From Bacteroidales bacterium (GTDB taxonomy: Bacteria; Bacteroidota; Bacteroidia; Bacteroidales; UBA932): 61,431 bases of DNA. Within the stretch, counting starts at the first letter, position 1. Each line of letters opens with the position of its first letter. Shown one piece after another: positions 33,468-41,934 of the stretch. Below the pieces are notes generated by a model. It had not been told where the DNA came from and ran no database searches. It was given only the letters and a program-made list of their open reading frames with translations. The position numbers and the translations under genes are program-made. The stretch covers positions 1 through 61,431 of the forward strand of contig JAFTBU010000042.1 in NCBI GenBank assembly GCA_017455065.1, read 5' to 3'.

Positions 33468-35617
33468 ACCTGATTTTCGCATTGCTCGGCGTGTTCATCC
33501 TGAACACCTCTGGCAGCTCCCTCGTGCTGGACGCCACCGAAGGGAGAGAAGCCAGGATAGTCTGGTACGGAGCCAGGCTACAGTCAGAAGACGCCGCCCA
33601 GCTCAGGCAGGCGGGTTTCGCCTCCCAGAGCGCCTATCCGGCCTACGGTCTTAAAGGCACGGCCGCCACAGCCCTCTCGGCCATCCAGGCCGACGGCAAC
33701 CACACCCTCGACCTCAGGGTCGTCTCGGTGCAGGAGAGCGAATGGGAGCACGGCCGCAGGATAGAGATACTCTCCCGCGACGCCGTCTATCCCTTCACCG
33801 TCAAGAATGTCTTCCTGAGCTTCACCGACGAGGACATCATCGAGACCTGGGCTGAGATCAGTAACCTCGGCAAAAAGCCCGTAGAACTCACCAGGTACGA
33901 CTCCGGCTGCCTCTCCATCCATGTGGGGGAAGTCTGGATGAGCAGCCTGTACGGCACCTGGGCCAATGAGGGCAGGCTCTGCGAGGAGCCGCTCACCCGG
34001 GGCTGGAAGGTGATCTCCAACATCGACGGCACCCGCAACTCCCACACCTCGCACGCAGAGGTGATGTTTTCCCTGGACGGGAAGCCGCAGGAGAATGCGG
34101 GCAGGGTGATAGGAGCCGCCCTCGAATGGGGCGGGGACTATGAACTCAGGGTCCAGACCGACGACACCGACTACCATAAGTTCCTGGCCGGCATCAATCC
34201 CGACAATTCCGAGATCAAGCTCACCCGGGACGAGACCTTCACCACTCCCCGCCTGGCATACAGCTTCTCCGGGGAGGGTCTGAGCGGGGTCTCCCGCAAT
34301 TTCCACCGCTGGGGACGCAATTACCGCCTCGCCCACGGGGACAAGGAGCGCAAGGTGCTCCTGAACAGCTGGGAAGGAGTCTATTTCGATATCAACGAGC
34401 CCGGAATGGAGCAGATGATGAGCGACATAGCCTCCATGGGCGGAGAGCTCTTCGTGATGGATGACGGCTGGTTCGGAGACAAATATCCCCGCAAGAACGA
34501 TTCCTCATCACTGGGCGACTGGGTCGTGGACAAGTCCAAGCTGCCTGGCGGCATCCCCCATCTGGTGCAGGCCGCCGAGGAAAGGGGCATCAAATTCGGC
34601 ATCTGGATAGAGCCCGAGATGACCAACTCTGTCAGCGAGCTCTACGAAGCCCATCCCGACTGGATCATCAAGGCCGCCTCGCGCGAGCCCGTGTACGGCC
34701 GCGGAGGCACCCAACTGGTGCTGGACCTCTCCAATCCCGCCGTGCAGGACCACGTCTTCGGCATAGTGGACCGTCTGATGAAGGAAAATCCCGGCCTGGA
34801 CTACATCAAATGGGACTCCAACATGGACATCAACGTCCACGGCAGCCAGTATCTCAAGGAGCAGGGCCGCCTGGACACCGAGTACTGGAAGGGCCTCGCC
34901 AAGGTGCTCGACCGCATCCGTGCAGCCTATCCGGACCTCACCATCCAGGCCTGCGCCAGCGGCGGAGGCCGTGCCAACTGGGGCGTGCTGCCCTGGTTCG
35001 ACGAGTTTTGGACCAGTGACAATACCGACGCCCTCCAGCGCATCTACATGCAGTGGGGCACTTCCTACTTCTTCCCCGCCATCGCCATGGCCTCCCATAT
35101 CAGCGCCACCCCCAACCACACCGTGTACCGCACCACTTCCATCAAGTTCCGCTGCGATGTGGCCATGAGCGGGCGCCTGGGCATGGAGATACAGCCGGCA
35201 GGCATGACGGACAAGGAGAAGGAGATCTGCCGCCAGGCCATCTCCGACTACAAGAAAGTGAGGCCCATCGTCCAGTTCGGAGACATCTACAGGCTGGTTT
35301 CCCCGTACGACGGGAAATTCGCATCCCTGATGTACGCCACCCCTGCCAAGGACAAGGCCGTACTGTACTGGTGGAAGATAGCCAACTTCTACGACGAGCA
35401 CTTCCCCGCGGTCAGGCTCTGCGGCCTGGACCCCGACAGGAAGTATGTGGTGAGGGAGCTGAACCGCGTGGACCTCAGGCCCATGGCCATAGAAGGCAAG
35501 GTCTTCACAGGACGTTTCCTCATGGAGAACGGCCTGGTGATGCCCGCCTCCAACGACGTGGAATGGTCGCTCAAGAGCGACTGGTCCAGCCGCGTGCTCT
35601 ATCTGGAAGCCCTGTAG
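33464..35617 (+). CDS. GH36 alpha-galactosidase (mannan-locus copy)
   Basis: This 717-residue exported protein has a short N-terminal signal (MNLIFALLGVFILNTSG). The N-terminal beta-supersandwich leads into the GH36 barrel with VLLNSWEGVYFDI (298-310), MDDGWFG and KFGIWIEPEM. The nucleophile is D451 in DYIKWDSN and the acid/base is D519 in EFWTSDNTD. It removes alpha-1,6-galactose side chains from galactomannan or galactoglucomannan, clearing the backbone for the mannanases. It is the last plus-strand gene of the operon, translationally coupled to GH94. It ends only 4 nt from the stop of the convergent GH2 gene. A second, diverged GH36 is encoded at 49243. Confidence 0.93.
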   Translation: MNLIFALLGVFILNTSGSSLVLDATEGREARIVWYGARLQSEDAAQLRQAGFASQSAYPAYGLKGTAATALSAIQADGNHTLDLRVVSVQESEWEHGRRIEILSRDAVYPFTVKNVFLSFTDEDIIETWAEISNLGKKPVELTRYDSGCLSIHVGEVWMSSLYGTWANEGRLCEEPLTRGWKVISNIDGTRNSHTSHAEVMFSLDGKPQENAGRVIGAALEWGGDYELRVQTDDTDYHKFLAGINPDNSEIKLTRDETFTTPRLAYSFSGEGLSGVSRNFHRWGRNYRLAHGDKERKVLLNSWEGVYFDINEPGMEQMMSDIASMGGELFVMDDGWFGDKYPRKNDSSSLGDWVVDKSKLPGGIPHLVQAAEERGIKFGIWIEPEMTNSVSELYEAHPDWIIKAASREPVYGRGGTQLVLDLSNPAVQDHVFGIVDRLMKENPGLDYIKWDSNMDINVHGSQYLKEQGRLDTEYWKGLAKVLDRIRAAYPDLTIQACASGGGRANWGVLPWFDEFWTSDNTDALQRIYMQWGTSYFFPAIAMASHISATPNHTVYRTTSIKFRCDVAMSGRLGMEIQPAGMTDKEKEICRQAISDYKKVRPIVQFGDIYRLVSPYDGKFASLMYATPAKDKAVLYWWKIANFYDEHFPAVRLCGLDPDRKYVVRELNRVDLRPMAIEGKVFTGRFLMENGLVMPASNDVEWSLKSDWSSRVLYLEAL

Positions 35618-35621
35618 AACC

Positions 35622-37883
35622 CTATTCCAGAGCTATTTCGAGAGTCCGCCCGCCTATTTCCAGGTGGGCGGTCCCTTTGCTGCCTTCGACTGAGCGGACC
35701 AGCAGCTGCGCCAGGTGGCTGAAGGATTCTATCTCCAGGCTGTTCCTCCCGGCGGGGGTGGCTCCGGTGGGACGCTCCACGGCCTTGAAACCGGGATCTC
35801 CGTTGCCCCAGCCCAGCAGCTCGGCGTTCTCTATTCGGACCTGGAGTTTCTCCTCGGGCAGCACCGTGGTGATATCCACTACCACCACATCCTGGCCGTC
35901 GGCTGCCATGGCAGCTTTGCTGGCCTTCATGGCAAAGGCGGCGGGGGCGGAATTGTCAGCCCAAAGGGCTTTTCCGCCCTTTCTGGCGCCCTTGGCGCGT
36001 ATGGCGGTGGCGGAGCCCACTTCCCAGCTGAGATGGCCGCTGCGGGGCATTTTCTTGCGGCCCAGCGAACGGGAGCCGGCCCACAGGGTCACCTCGTCCA
36101 TATTGGAATACACGGTCACCACCCCGTCCACGGGACCGCAGATGTGCAGCACCGGGTCCCCGGTCCACCAGGACCTGAGGTAGAAGGCTTCGTCCTTGGG
36201 GAAGCCGCAGTAGTCGAAGATGCCGAACTGCGAACCCGTAGCGGGCCAGGACATGGGGTTGGGCTCCCCGCGGTAGTCGAATCCCGTCCAATAGAAGAGT
36301 CCTGCCGCCCAGGGTCTCTGCTCGAAGAACTGCCAGCCCCTTTCGATAGCGTAGGCGGTGGTGTCCTTGGAGGCGTTCAAGTTCAGCGAGAGCATCCAGC
36401 CCTTTTCGCGGACGGTGGCGTATTTGCCCCTGGTGCCGCTGCCGCTGGTCTCCTCGGTACCTACGGCGGCCCTTTCGGGACGGACCCTGTGGTCGCCGTC
36501 TATGTCATTCTGCTTTATGTAGTTGTAGCCGGGGACATCCATCACGTCGGCGACCTGGAAACGGGCGTGGTTGCACTGTCCGTAGGTCACCGGGCGGCTG
36601 TCCAGGCTGTGGACGAGTTCAGAGGCCACCTGCGCCATCTTGACCCCTTTGGGAGAAGTCTCCACCGCCCATTCCTCATTGCCTATGCTCCAGAGTATGA
36701 TGCAGGGGTGGTTCCAGTCGCGGCGCACCATGGACTCCAGCTGCCGCAGCTGCTCGGGTCCGGAGCCGAACTGGCGGTTCTCGTCTATCACCAACATCCC
36801 CAGGCGGTCGCAGGCGTCGAGCATGGCGGGACTGCCGGGATTGTGCGAAAGGCGTATGGCATTGAAACCGAATTCCTTGAGACGGAGGATGCGGTACTCC
36901 CAGAGGGCATCCGGGACTCCGGCGCCCACTCCCGCCGCATCCTGGTGGACATTGGCTCCCTTGAGCTTGACGGGGCTGCCGTTCAGCAGGAACCCCCTCT
37001 CGTCGAAGCTGATGTCCCTGAGGCCGTAGCGGCACTCGGTCACACTCTCCACCCTGCCGTCATAGAGCAATTCGAGGCGCACCGTATAGAGATAGGGATC
37101 CTCCAGGCTCCACTTGTGCTCCATCGCGGGGACGCTGCGGCCCCCGGCGTCCAGTATGGTCACCCGGTGCGAGACCTTCGAGGGGTCGAGCCCGGGCCTG
37201 AGGGTATGGTCGAAGCTGACGCTGCCGTCGGGATGGACCTTCAGGGTATTGTACTTGAGGGCCACCCGGCCCTGCTTGCGCAGATAGACATTGCGGTATA
37301 TGCCGGCGCCCTCATAGAACCAGCCTTCCTCGAGGGAGGCGTCGCAGCGGACGGTGATCACATTGTCCCTGCCGTAGTCGAGAGCCTCGCTGAGGTCGTA
37401 GCTGCTGCCCAGGTAGCCGCTGCGCTCGCCGCCGAGATAGATGCCGTTGCAGAACACCTGGCAGTCCCTGAAGACCCCCTCGAACTCTATGGAAATCTGC
37501 TTCCCCTCATCCTCGGCGGGGATGAAAATATGCTTGCGGTACCAGCCTATGCTGTACTGGGGGTACTTCCATCCCAGGCATTTGTAACCATGGGAATGGC
37601 TGGCGGAGCCGCTGAAGGGCAGGTCCACGGCCCAGTCGTGGGGGAGGTTCACCTCCTGCCAGAGGGAGTCGTCGAAGCCCGGGGCGGCGGGACCCTTGTT
37701 GCCGGAGTTGGAAGCCACCTTGCAGACATAGCTGAAATACTCCGTACCGTGGGTGAAATCGGAGCGCATGGAGGAGGCGTCGCCGAGGGCGAAGCGCCAG
37801 CCGTTATTGACAAGAGTCCTGTCGGCACCTGCCGCAGAGCACGCTACAGCCAGGGCTATGATGAGGAAAAGAGCCTTTTTCAT
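35622..37883 (-). CDS. GH2 beta-galactosidase-like enzyme
   Basis: This 753-residue protein has a signal peptide (MKKALFLIIALAVACSAAGA). The GH2 jelly roll and Ig domains are followed by a barrel with acid/base E403 in WSIGNEEW and probable nucleophile E477 in VGTEETSG. The C-terminal region (from about 600) is the DUF4982/Ig-type extension common in Bacteroidota beta-galactosidases (LQVRIENAELLGWGNGDPGFK). It lacks a uronate-type NxK motif in the expected place. A beta-galactosidase is the best guess; it could act on beta-galactosyl decorations of galactoglucomannan or xyloglucan. It faces the GH36 gene and is transcribed from its own promoter near 37900. Confidence 0.8.
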   Translation of the reverse strand: MKKALFLIIALAVACSAAGADRTLVNNGWRFALGDASSMRSDFTHGTEYFSYVCKVASNSGNKGPAAPGFDDSLWQEVNLPHDWAVDLPFSGSASHSHGYKCLGWKYPQYSIGWYRKHIFIPAEDEGKQISIEFEGVFRDCQVFCNGIYLGGERSGYLGSSYDLSEALDYGRDNVITVRCDASLEEGWFYEGAGIYRNVYLRKQGRVALKYNTLKVHPDGSVSFDHTLRPGLDPSKVSHRVTILDAGGRSVPAMEHKWSLEDPYLYTVRLELLYDGRVESVTECRYGLRDISFDERGFLLNGSPVKLKGANVHQDAAGVGAGVPDALWEYRILRLKEFGFNAIRLSHNPGSPAMLDACDRLGMLVIDENRQFGSGPEQLRQLESMVRRDWNHPCIILWSIGNEEWAVETSPKGVKMAQVASELVHSLDSRPVTYGQCNHARFQVADVMDVPGYNYIKQNDIDGDHRVRPERAAVGTEETSGSGTRGKYATVREKGWMLSLNLNASKDTTAYAIERGWQFFEQRPWAAGLFYWTGFDYRGEPNPMSWPATGSQFGIFDYCGFPKDEAFYLRSWWTGDPVLHICGPVDGVVTVYSNMDEVTLWAGSRSLGRKKMPRSGHLSWEVGSATAIRAKGARKGGKALWADNSAPAAFAMKASKAAMAADGQDVVVVDITTVLPEEKLQVRIENAELLGWGNGDPGFKAVERPTGATPAGRNSLEIESFSHLAQLLVRSVEGSKGTAHLEIGGRTLEIALE

Positions 37884-37949
37884 ACTGCAATATACGTGTT
37901 TTCCGCCAATATTGCTATCTTATGCAGAATAACCTTGAAAACATTTGAA

Positions 37950-39227
37950 ATGAAAAAACTAACGACTCTCATCATCCTTCTGGGTATGGCTCTCGGAGCT
38001 TCCGCCCAGGAAGAGATCACCAAGACGGGCCTGAATTTCGGTCCACTTCCCGCAGTAGGATATTCCTCCGACCTCGGTTGGCACTACGGCGCCCTTTCTG
38101 ACATTTACTGGTACGGCGACGGTTCCGTCTATCCCGAGTATGTCTGGAAGGCCAATGTGGAGATTTCCCGCTATTCAAAAGGCAACACCGTCCTCCACTC
38201 ATTCTTCGACAGCAAGTACCTCATTCCCGGCATCCGCTTTTCCGCAGCCATCTCATGGTTCGGCAACAAGACTACCAATTTCTACGGTTTCAACGGCGCC
38301 GCTTCGGAATACCTTCCCCAATTTGACAAGATCACCGAGGACGGTCTCGGACTGTATCTGATGCGCCGCGACATCTTCCGCGTGCAGACCTGCTTCCAGG
38401 GCGCTTTCGGAGACAGCAATTGGGGATGGGCCGCAGGGCTCACCTACTGGAACATCAAGACCGGTCACGCAGTCAACAAGGGCCTCAGCACGGATCCTCT
38501 CGTCGACTGCTCCCTGTATGACTCCTATGTCGCCTTCGGCGTGATCCCTGAAAAGGAAGCCAACGGCGGACAGCACCTGGAGGGCAAGTTCGGTGTGGTT
38601 TACGACACCCGCGACCACGAGAACAACCCTACCCGCGGTACCAACCTCGAGGTTTACATGTTCGGTTCACCCGACATCATCTCCAAGCATGACAACAGCT
38701 ACCTCAAACTCGCCGTCCACTTCAAGCAGTTCTTCCCCATCGCCGACCGTCTGGTCTTCGGCGCACATCTCGCCTACCAGGGCCTGATCGCAGGTAACGC
38801 TCCTTACTACATGCTGCAGACCATCCAGTCCATCAACATGAAGCAGATCAACACCGAAGGTCTCGGCTCCACCTGCACCCTCCGCGGTACCATCAACAAC
38901 CGTCTGCAGGGTAACGGATACGCCTGGATGAACACCGAGCTCCGCTGGACCTTCGCCAAGTTCCGCTGGATCAACCAGAACTGGGCTCTCGCCCTCAATC
39001 CGTTCTTCGACATGGGTATGGTCGTGCAGCCCTACCGCCTGGAGCAGATGAAGAACCTCCCTCTCTTCTACACCGGACAGAAGGAGAAGCTTCACATGAG
39101 CGCCGGTGCCGGTCTCCACGTGATCATGAACCAGAATTTCAACATCAACTTCGAGTTCGGCAAGTGCTTCGATCCCAACGACGGCAGAGGACTCGGAATC
39201 AATATCGGTCTCAACTACATCTTCTAG
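37950..39227 (+). CDS. Omp85-family (BamA/TamA-like) outer-membrane beta-barrel without POTRA domains
   Basis: I start at the ATG at 37950 (425 residues, signal MKKLTTLIILLGMALGASAQ). Frames reaching back to 35715 are only the open antisense strand of the GH2 gene. The mature protein is a run of amphipathic beta-strands. It includes GVVYDTRDHENNPTRGTNLE, which is the strand and turn seen in D15/Omp85 barrels, and it ends in GLNYIF. There is no room for POTRA domains, so this is a barrel-only member like the metallophosphatase-linked or PlpD-type barrels rather than the BamA insertase itself. Partners and cargo are unknown. A terminator follows at 39248. Confidence 0.75.
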   Translation: MKKLTTLIILLGMALGASAQEEITKTGLNFGPLPAVGYSSDLGWHYGALSDIYWYGDGSVYPEYVWKANVEISRYSKGNTVLHSFFDSKYLIPGIRFSAAISWFGNKTTNFYGFNGAASEYLPQFDKITEDGLGLYLMRRDIFRVQTCFQGAFGDSNWGWAAGLTYWNIKTGHAVNKGLSTDPLVDCSLYDSYVAFGVIPEKEANGGQHLEGKFGVVYDTRDHENNPTRGTNLEVYMFGSPDIISKHDNSYLKLAVHFKQFFPIADRLVFGAHLAYQGLIAGNAPYYMLQTIQSINMKQINTEGLGSTCTLRGTINNRLQGNGYAWMNTELRWTFAKFRWINQNWALALNPFFDMGMVVQPYRLEQMKNLPLFYTGQKEKLHMSAGAGLHVIMNQNFNINFEFGKCFDPNDGRGLGINIGLNYIF

Positions 39228-39247
39228 AAGACCTCCAAGACACACAG

Positions 39248-39278
39248 AAGAAGGCGGCCCGTCGGGTCGCCTTCTTTC
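39248..39278 (+). terminator. Terminator after the Omp85-like barrel gene
   Basis: AAGAAGGCG (39248-39256) pairs with CGCCTTCTT (39268-39276). The stem is extended by a G-U pair and three G-C pairs over a 3-nt loop, and a T-rich stretch follows. It lies between convergent genes and may serve both. Confidence 0.8.
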
Positions 39279-39293
39279 ATTATCCTGTATATC

Positions 39294-40253
39294 TTATTTC
39301 ATCTCGCGGACTGTCTTGAGGAAGTCTCTGACATGCTGTTTGTACTCCTCGGGATATTTGGCGAAGGACTCTGCGTGCCTTGCCCCCTTGGTGACCCACA
39401 TCTCCTTGTAGCCCTTGACCTTGGCGTCATAGTTTTTCTGAAGGTGGGAGAACGGGACGAAGTCGTCGGCGTCACCGTGGATGAAGAGCATGGGACGGTC
39501 GCATTTGGCCAGCTGCTTGACTGAAGAAGCCTCCCAGAAGCCCCAGCCGTACCTATTCTTGGTCACGAGACTTGCACTCTGCAGGACATCGGGAGGGATG
39601 ATGCGGAAGCTCTGCTTGCGGTTGCTGTTGAACTGGGTGACGACGGAAGCGTAACCACAGTCTTCCACGAAACATTTGACATAGTCGGGAAGCGGGTCTC
39701 CGCTGGCCATCATGACTGTGGCGGCGCCCATGGACACTCCGTGCAGGACCATGAAATCATCCTTGAAGATATCGTGAGCCACTTCTATCCATTTCTCGAT
39801 GTCGAGGCGGTCGTACCAACCCATCTGGACGTGGTCGCCCTCGGAATAGCCGTGGTACTGCAGATCGGGGAACAGGACGTTGTAGTTCAGGTCGTCGCGG
39901 TACATACGTACCAGGTACAGGAACACGAAATGGTTGTCACCATAGCCATGGACGACGATGGCGGTACCGTTGGCATGGGCGGGATCGGCGGCGGGCACGT
40001 AGCATCCGTACACCTTGAAATCCCTGTAACCGGTGATGACGGTGTCCTTGATCACACCTTCAGCATAAAGTTTGTCGAACCATGCGGTGCTGCCGGGAAG
40101 CAGCGAATCGGCTTTGTGCCGGGTCCTCGGGATGTCATCGACGCCGTGCCTTTCAGGGACAAGAGCGAAATTGCTCATGTATTTTCCTGCAAGACAGCTC
40201 TGAAGGCTCACGGCGACAGCCAGGACAAGCACGAAATTGAAAAGTTTTTTCAT
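39294..40253 (-). CDS. Alpha/beta hydrolase, probable lipoprotein
   Basis: This 319-residue protein has a lipoprotein-like signal (MKKLFNFVLVLAVAVSLQSC). It has the serine-hydrolase fold: oxyanion segment VVHGYGDNHF, nucleophile Ser in HGVSMGAAT, acid Asp in LFIHGDADDFVPF and catalytic His in GARHAES. This order matches the S9/BAAT-like family often annotated as an alpha/beta hydrolase of unknown substrate. It is transcribed away from the glpA operon across an 85-nt gap holding a divergent -7 pair. Nothing in the neighbourhood fixes its substrate; an esterase or peptidase role is equally possible. Confidence 0.85.
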   Translation of the reverse strand: MKKLFNFVLVLAVAVSLQSCLAGKYMSNFALVPERHGVDDIPRTRHKADSLLPGSTAWFDKLYAEGVIKDTVITGYRDFKVYGCYVPAADPAHANGTAIVVHGYGDNHFVFLYLVRMYRDDLNYNVLFPDLQYHGYSEGDHVQMGWYDRLDIEKWIEVAHDIFKDDFMVLHGVSMGAATVMMASGDPLPDYVKCFVEDCGYASVVTQFNSNRKQSFRIIPPDVLQSASLVTKNRYGWGFWEASSVKQLAKCDRPMLFIHGDADDFVPFSHLQKNYDAKVKGYKEMWVTKGARHAESFAKYPEEYKQHVRDFLKTVREMK

Positions 40254-40285
40254 TTTTAGAGTTATTAGATTGCAGTTTTTCTCTA

Positions 40286-40312
40286 CAAAGATAGTTAAGT
40301 TTTGTAAATTTG
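40286..40312. promoter_or_regulatory. Divergent -7 boxes between the hydrolase and glpA
   Basis: CAAAGATA (40286-40293) reads TATCTTTG on the minus strand, serving the hydrolase. TAAATTTG (40305-40312) on the plus strand lies 26 nt before the glpA start. Both match TAnnTTTG exactly. I see no good -33 box for either, so these promoters may need an activator. Confidence 0.55.
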
Positions 40313-40338
40313 CAGTATCACATAAGAGCTTAAGCTAA

Positions 40339-41934
40339 ATGAAGACCAACGAATTCGACGTCATCATCATCGGCGGGGGGATCACCGGCGCAGGCACCCA
40401 GAGGGACTGCGCCATGCGCGGCCTGCGTACCCTCCTGATTGAACGCTCCGACATAGCCACCGGTGCCACCGGCCGCAACCACGGCCTCCTGCATTCTGGC
40501 GCGCGCTATGCCGTGAACGACCCCGAGTCCGCCGAGGAGTGCATCAAGGAAAACATGATATTGAGGCAGATAGCCTCGCATTGCGTGGAGGAGACCGACG
40601 GCCTGTTCATCACCCTCCCCGAAGATGACCTGGGCTACCAGAAGACCTTCGTGGACGCCTGCCGCCGAGCCGGAATCGACGCCGAGATCATCGACCCCGA
40701 CCTGGCGCGCCGCCTGGAGCCTTCCGTCAACCCCGAGCTCATCGGTGCGGTGAAGGTCCCCGACGGCAGCGTCGACCCCTTCCGCCTCTGCGCCGCCAAC
40801 ATGCTGGACGCCAAGCTCCACGGCGGGCAGGTGCGTCTCCATACCGAGGTCACCGGCTTCATCAAGGAAGGTGACACGATAGTCGGAGTACACACCCGCA
40901 ACGTCCAGACCGGCGAGGAAGCCGACTATTTCGCCCCTGTCACGGTCAATGCCTGCGGCATCTGGGGCCAGCACATCGCTTCGATGGCGGGAGTCCGCAT
41001 CGGCATGTTCCCCGCCAAGGGAGCGCTGCTGATATTCGCCCACCGCGTAAACAATATGGTCATCAACCGCTGCCGCAAGCCCTCCAACGCCGACATCCTC
41101 GTCCCCGGAGACACGGTCTGCGTCATCGGCACCACCTCCACCCGCATCCCCTTCGAGGAGTGTGACAATGTCAGCGTCCTGCCCGACGAGGTCGACCTCC
41201 TGATCACCGAAGGCGCGAAGCTCTCGCCGTCCCTGTCTTCCACCCGCATCCTGCGCGCCTACGCGGGGGTGCGGCCTCTGGTCAGCGCCGACGACGACCC
41301 GACGGGACGCAACATCTCCCGCGGCATAGTCTGCCTCGACCATGAGGTCCGCGACGGCCTCAAGGGCCTGGTCACTATCACCGGAGGCAAGCTCATGACC
41401 TACCGTCTGATGGCCGAGCAGGCCACGGACCTGGTCTGCCGCAAACTCGACATAGCCAAAGCCTGCGAAACCGCCACCACTCCCCTTCCGGGTTCCGAAG
41501 AGAAATCCTACGAATCGGTAGCCCAGAAGATATGGGAGTCTCCCTCCACCGCACAGAAGGCTGCAGCCGCCCGCCTGGGCACCAGCGCCTCCCGCATACG
41601 CACCGAAAACCGCTCCGAAGACGCCCTCGTGTGCGAATGCGAGGAAGTCTCCCTGAGCGAGATTGGCAATGCCCTCGCCCGCCTCGAAGTCAGCACCCTG
41701 ACGGACCTCAGGCGCCGTACCCGCGTGGGCATGGGCACCTGCCAGGGAGGTTTCTGCGCCTGCCGCGCCGCCGGCATCCTGGGCCAGGCCCACGGTTGCA
41801 TCGAAAGGGCGCGGGAGGACCTCGCTGACTTCATGCAGGAGCGCTGGAAGGGCAATTTCCCCATAGGCTGGGGAGACACCCTCCGCGAAGCCGAATACAC
41901 TCAGTGGATCTATAAACACGTACTGGGACTATGA
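40339..41934 (+). CDS. glpA: Anaerobic glycerol-3-phosphate dehydrogenase subunit A
   Basis: This 531-residue flavoprotein has an N-terminal FAD-binding motif (IIIGGGITGAGTQRD, 9-23) followed by ATGATGRNHGLLHSGARY, typical of the GlpA/GlpD family. A C-terminal BFD-type iron-sulphur domain holds four cysteines (C432, C434, C468, C473) in VCECEEV and GTCQGGFC. That extension separates GlpA from aerobic GlpD. It oxidises sn-glycerol-3-phosphate to dihydroxyacetone phosphate at the inner membrane together with GlpB and GlpC, passing electrons to the quinone pool under anaerobic conditions. It is the first gene of a tightly coupled operon; its stop overlaps the glpB start. Confidence 0.95.
   Translation: MKTNEFDVIIIGGGITGAGTQRDCAMRGLRTLLIERSDIATGATGRNHGLLHSGARYAVNDPESAEECIKENMILRQIASHCVEETDGLFITLPEDDLGYQKTFVDACRRAGIDAEIIDPDLARRLEPSVNPELIGAVKVPDGSVDPFRLCAANMLDAKLHGGQVRLHTEVTGFIKEGDTIVGVHTRNVQTGEEADYFAPVTVNACGIWGQHIASMAGVRIGMFPAKGALLIFAHRVNNMVINRCRKPSNADILVPGDTVCVIGTTSTRIPFEECDNVSVLPDEVDLLITEGAKLSPSLSSTRILRAYAGVRPLVSADDDPTGRNISRGIVCLDHEVRDGLKGLVTITGGKLMTYRLMAEQATDLVCRKLDIAKACETATTPLPGSEEKSYESVAQKIWESPSTAQKAAAARLGTSASRIRTENRSEDALVCECEEVSLSEIGNALARLEVSTLTDLRRRTRVGMGTCQGGFCACRAAGILGQAHGCIERAREDLADFMQERWKGNFPIGWGDTLREAEYTQWIYKHVLGL

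Noticed and set aside
35715-37949. N-terminal extension that would fuse more than 700 residues to the Omp85-like barrel
   Set aside because: The extension is the open antisense strand of the GH2 gene. A clean signal peptide starts at 37950.
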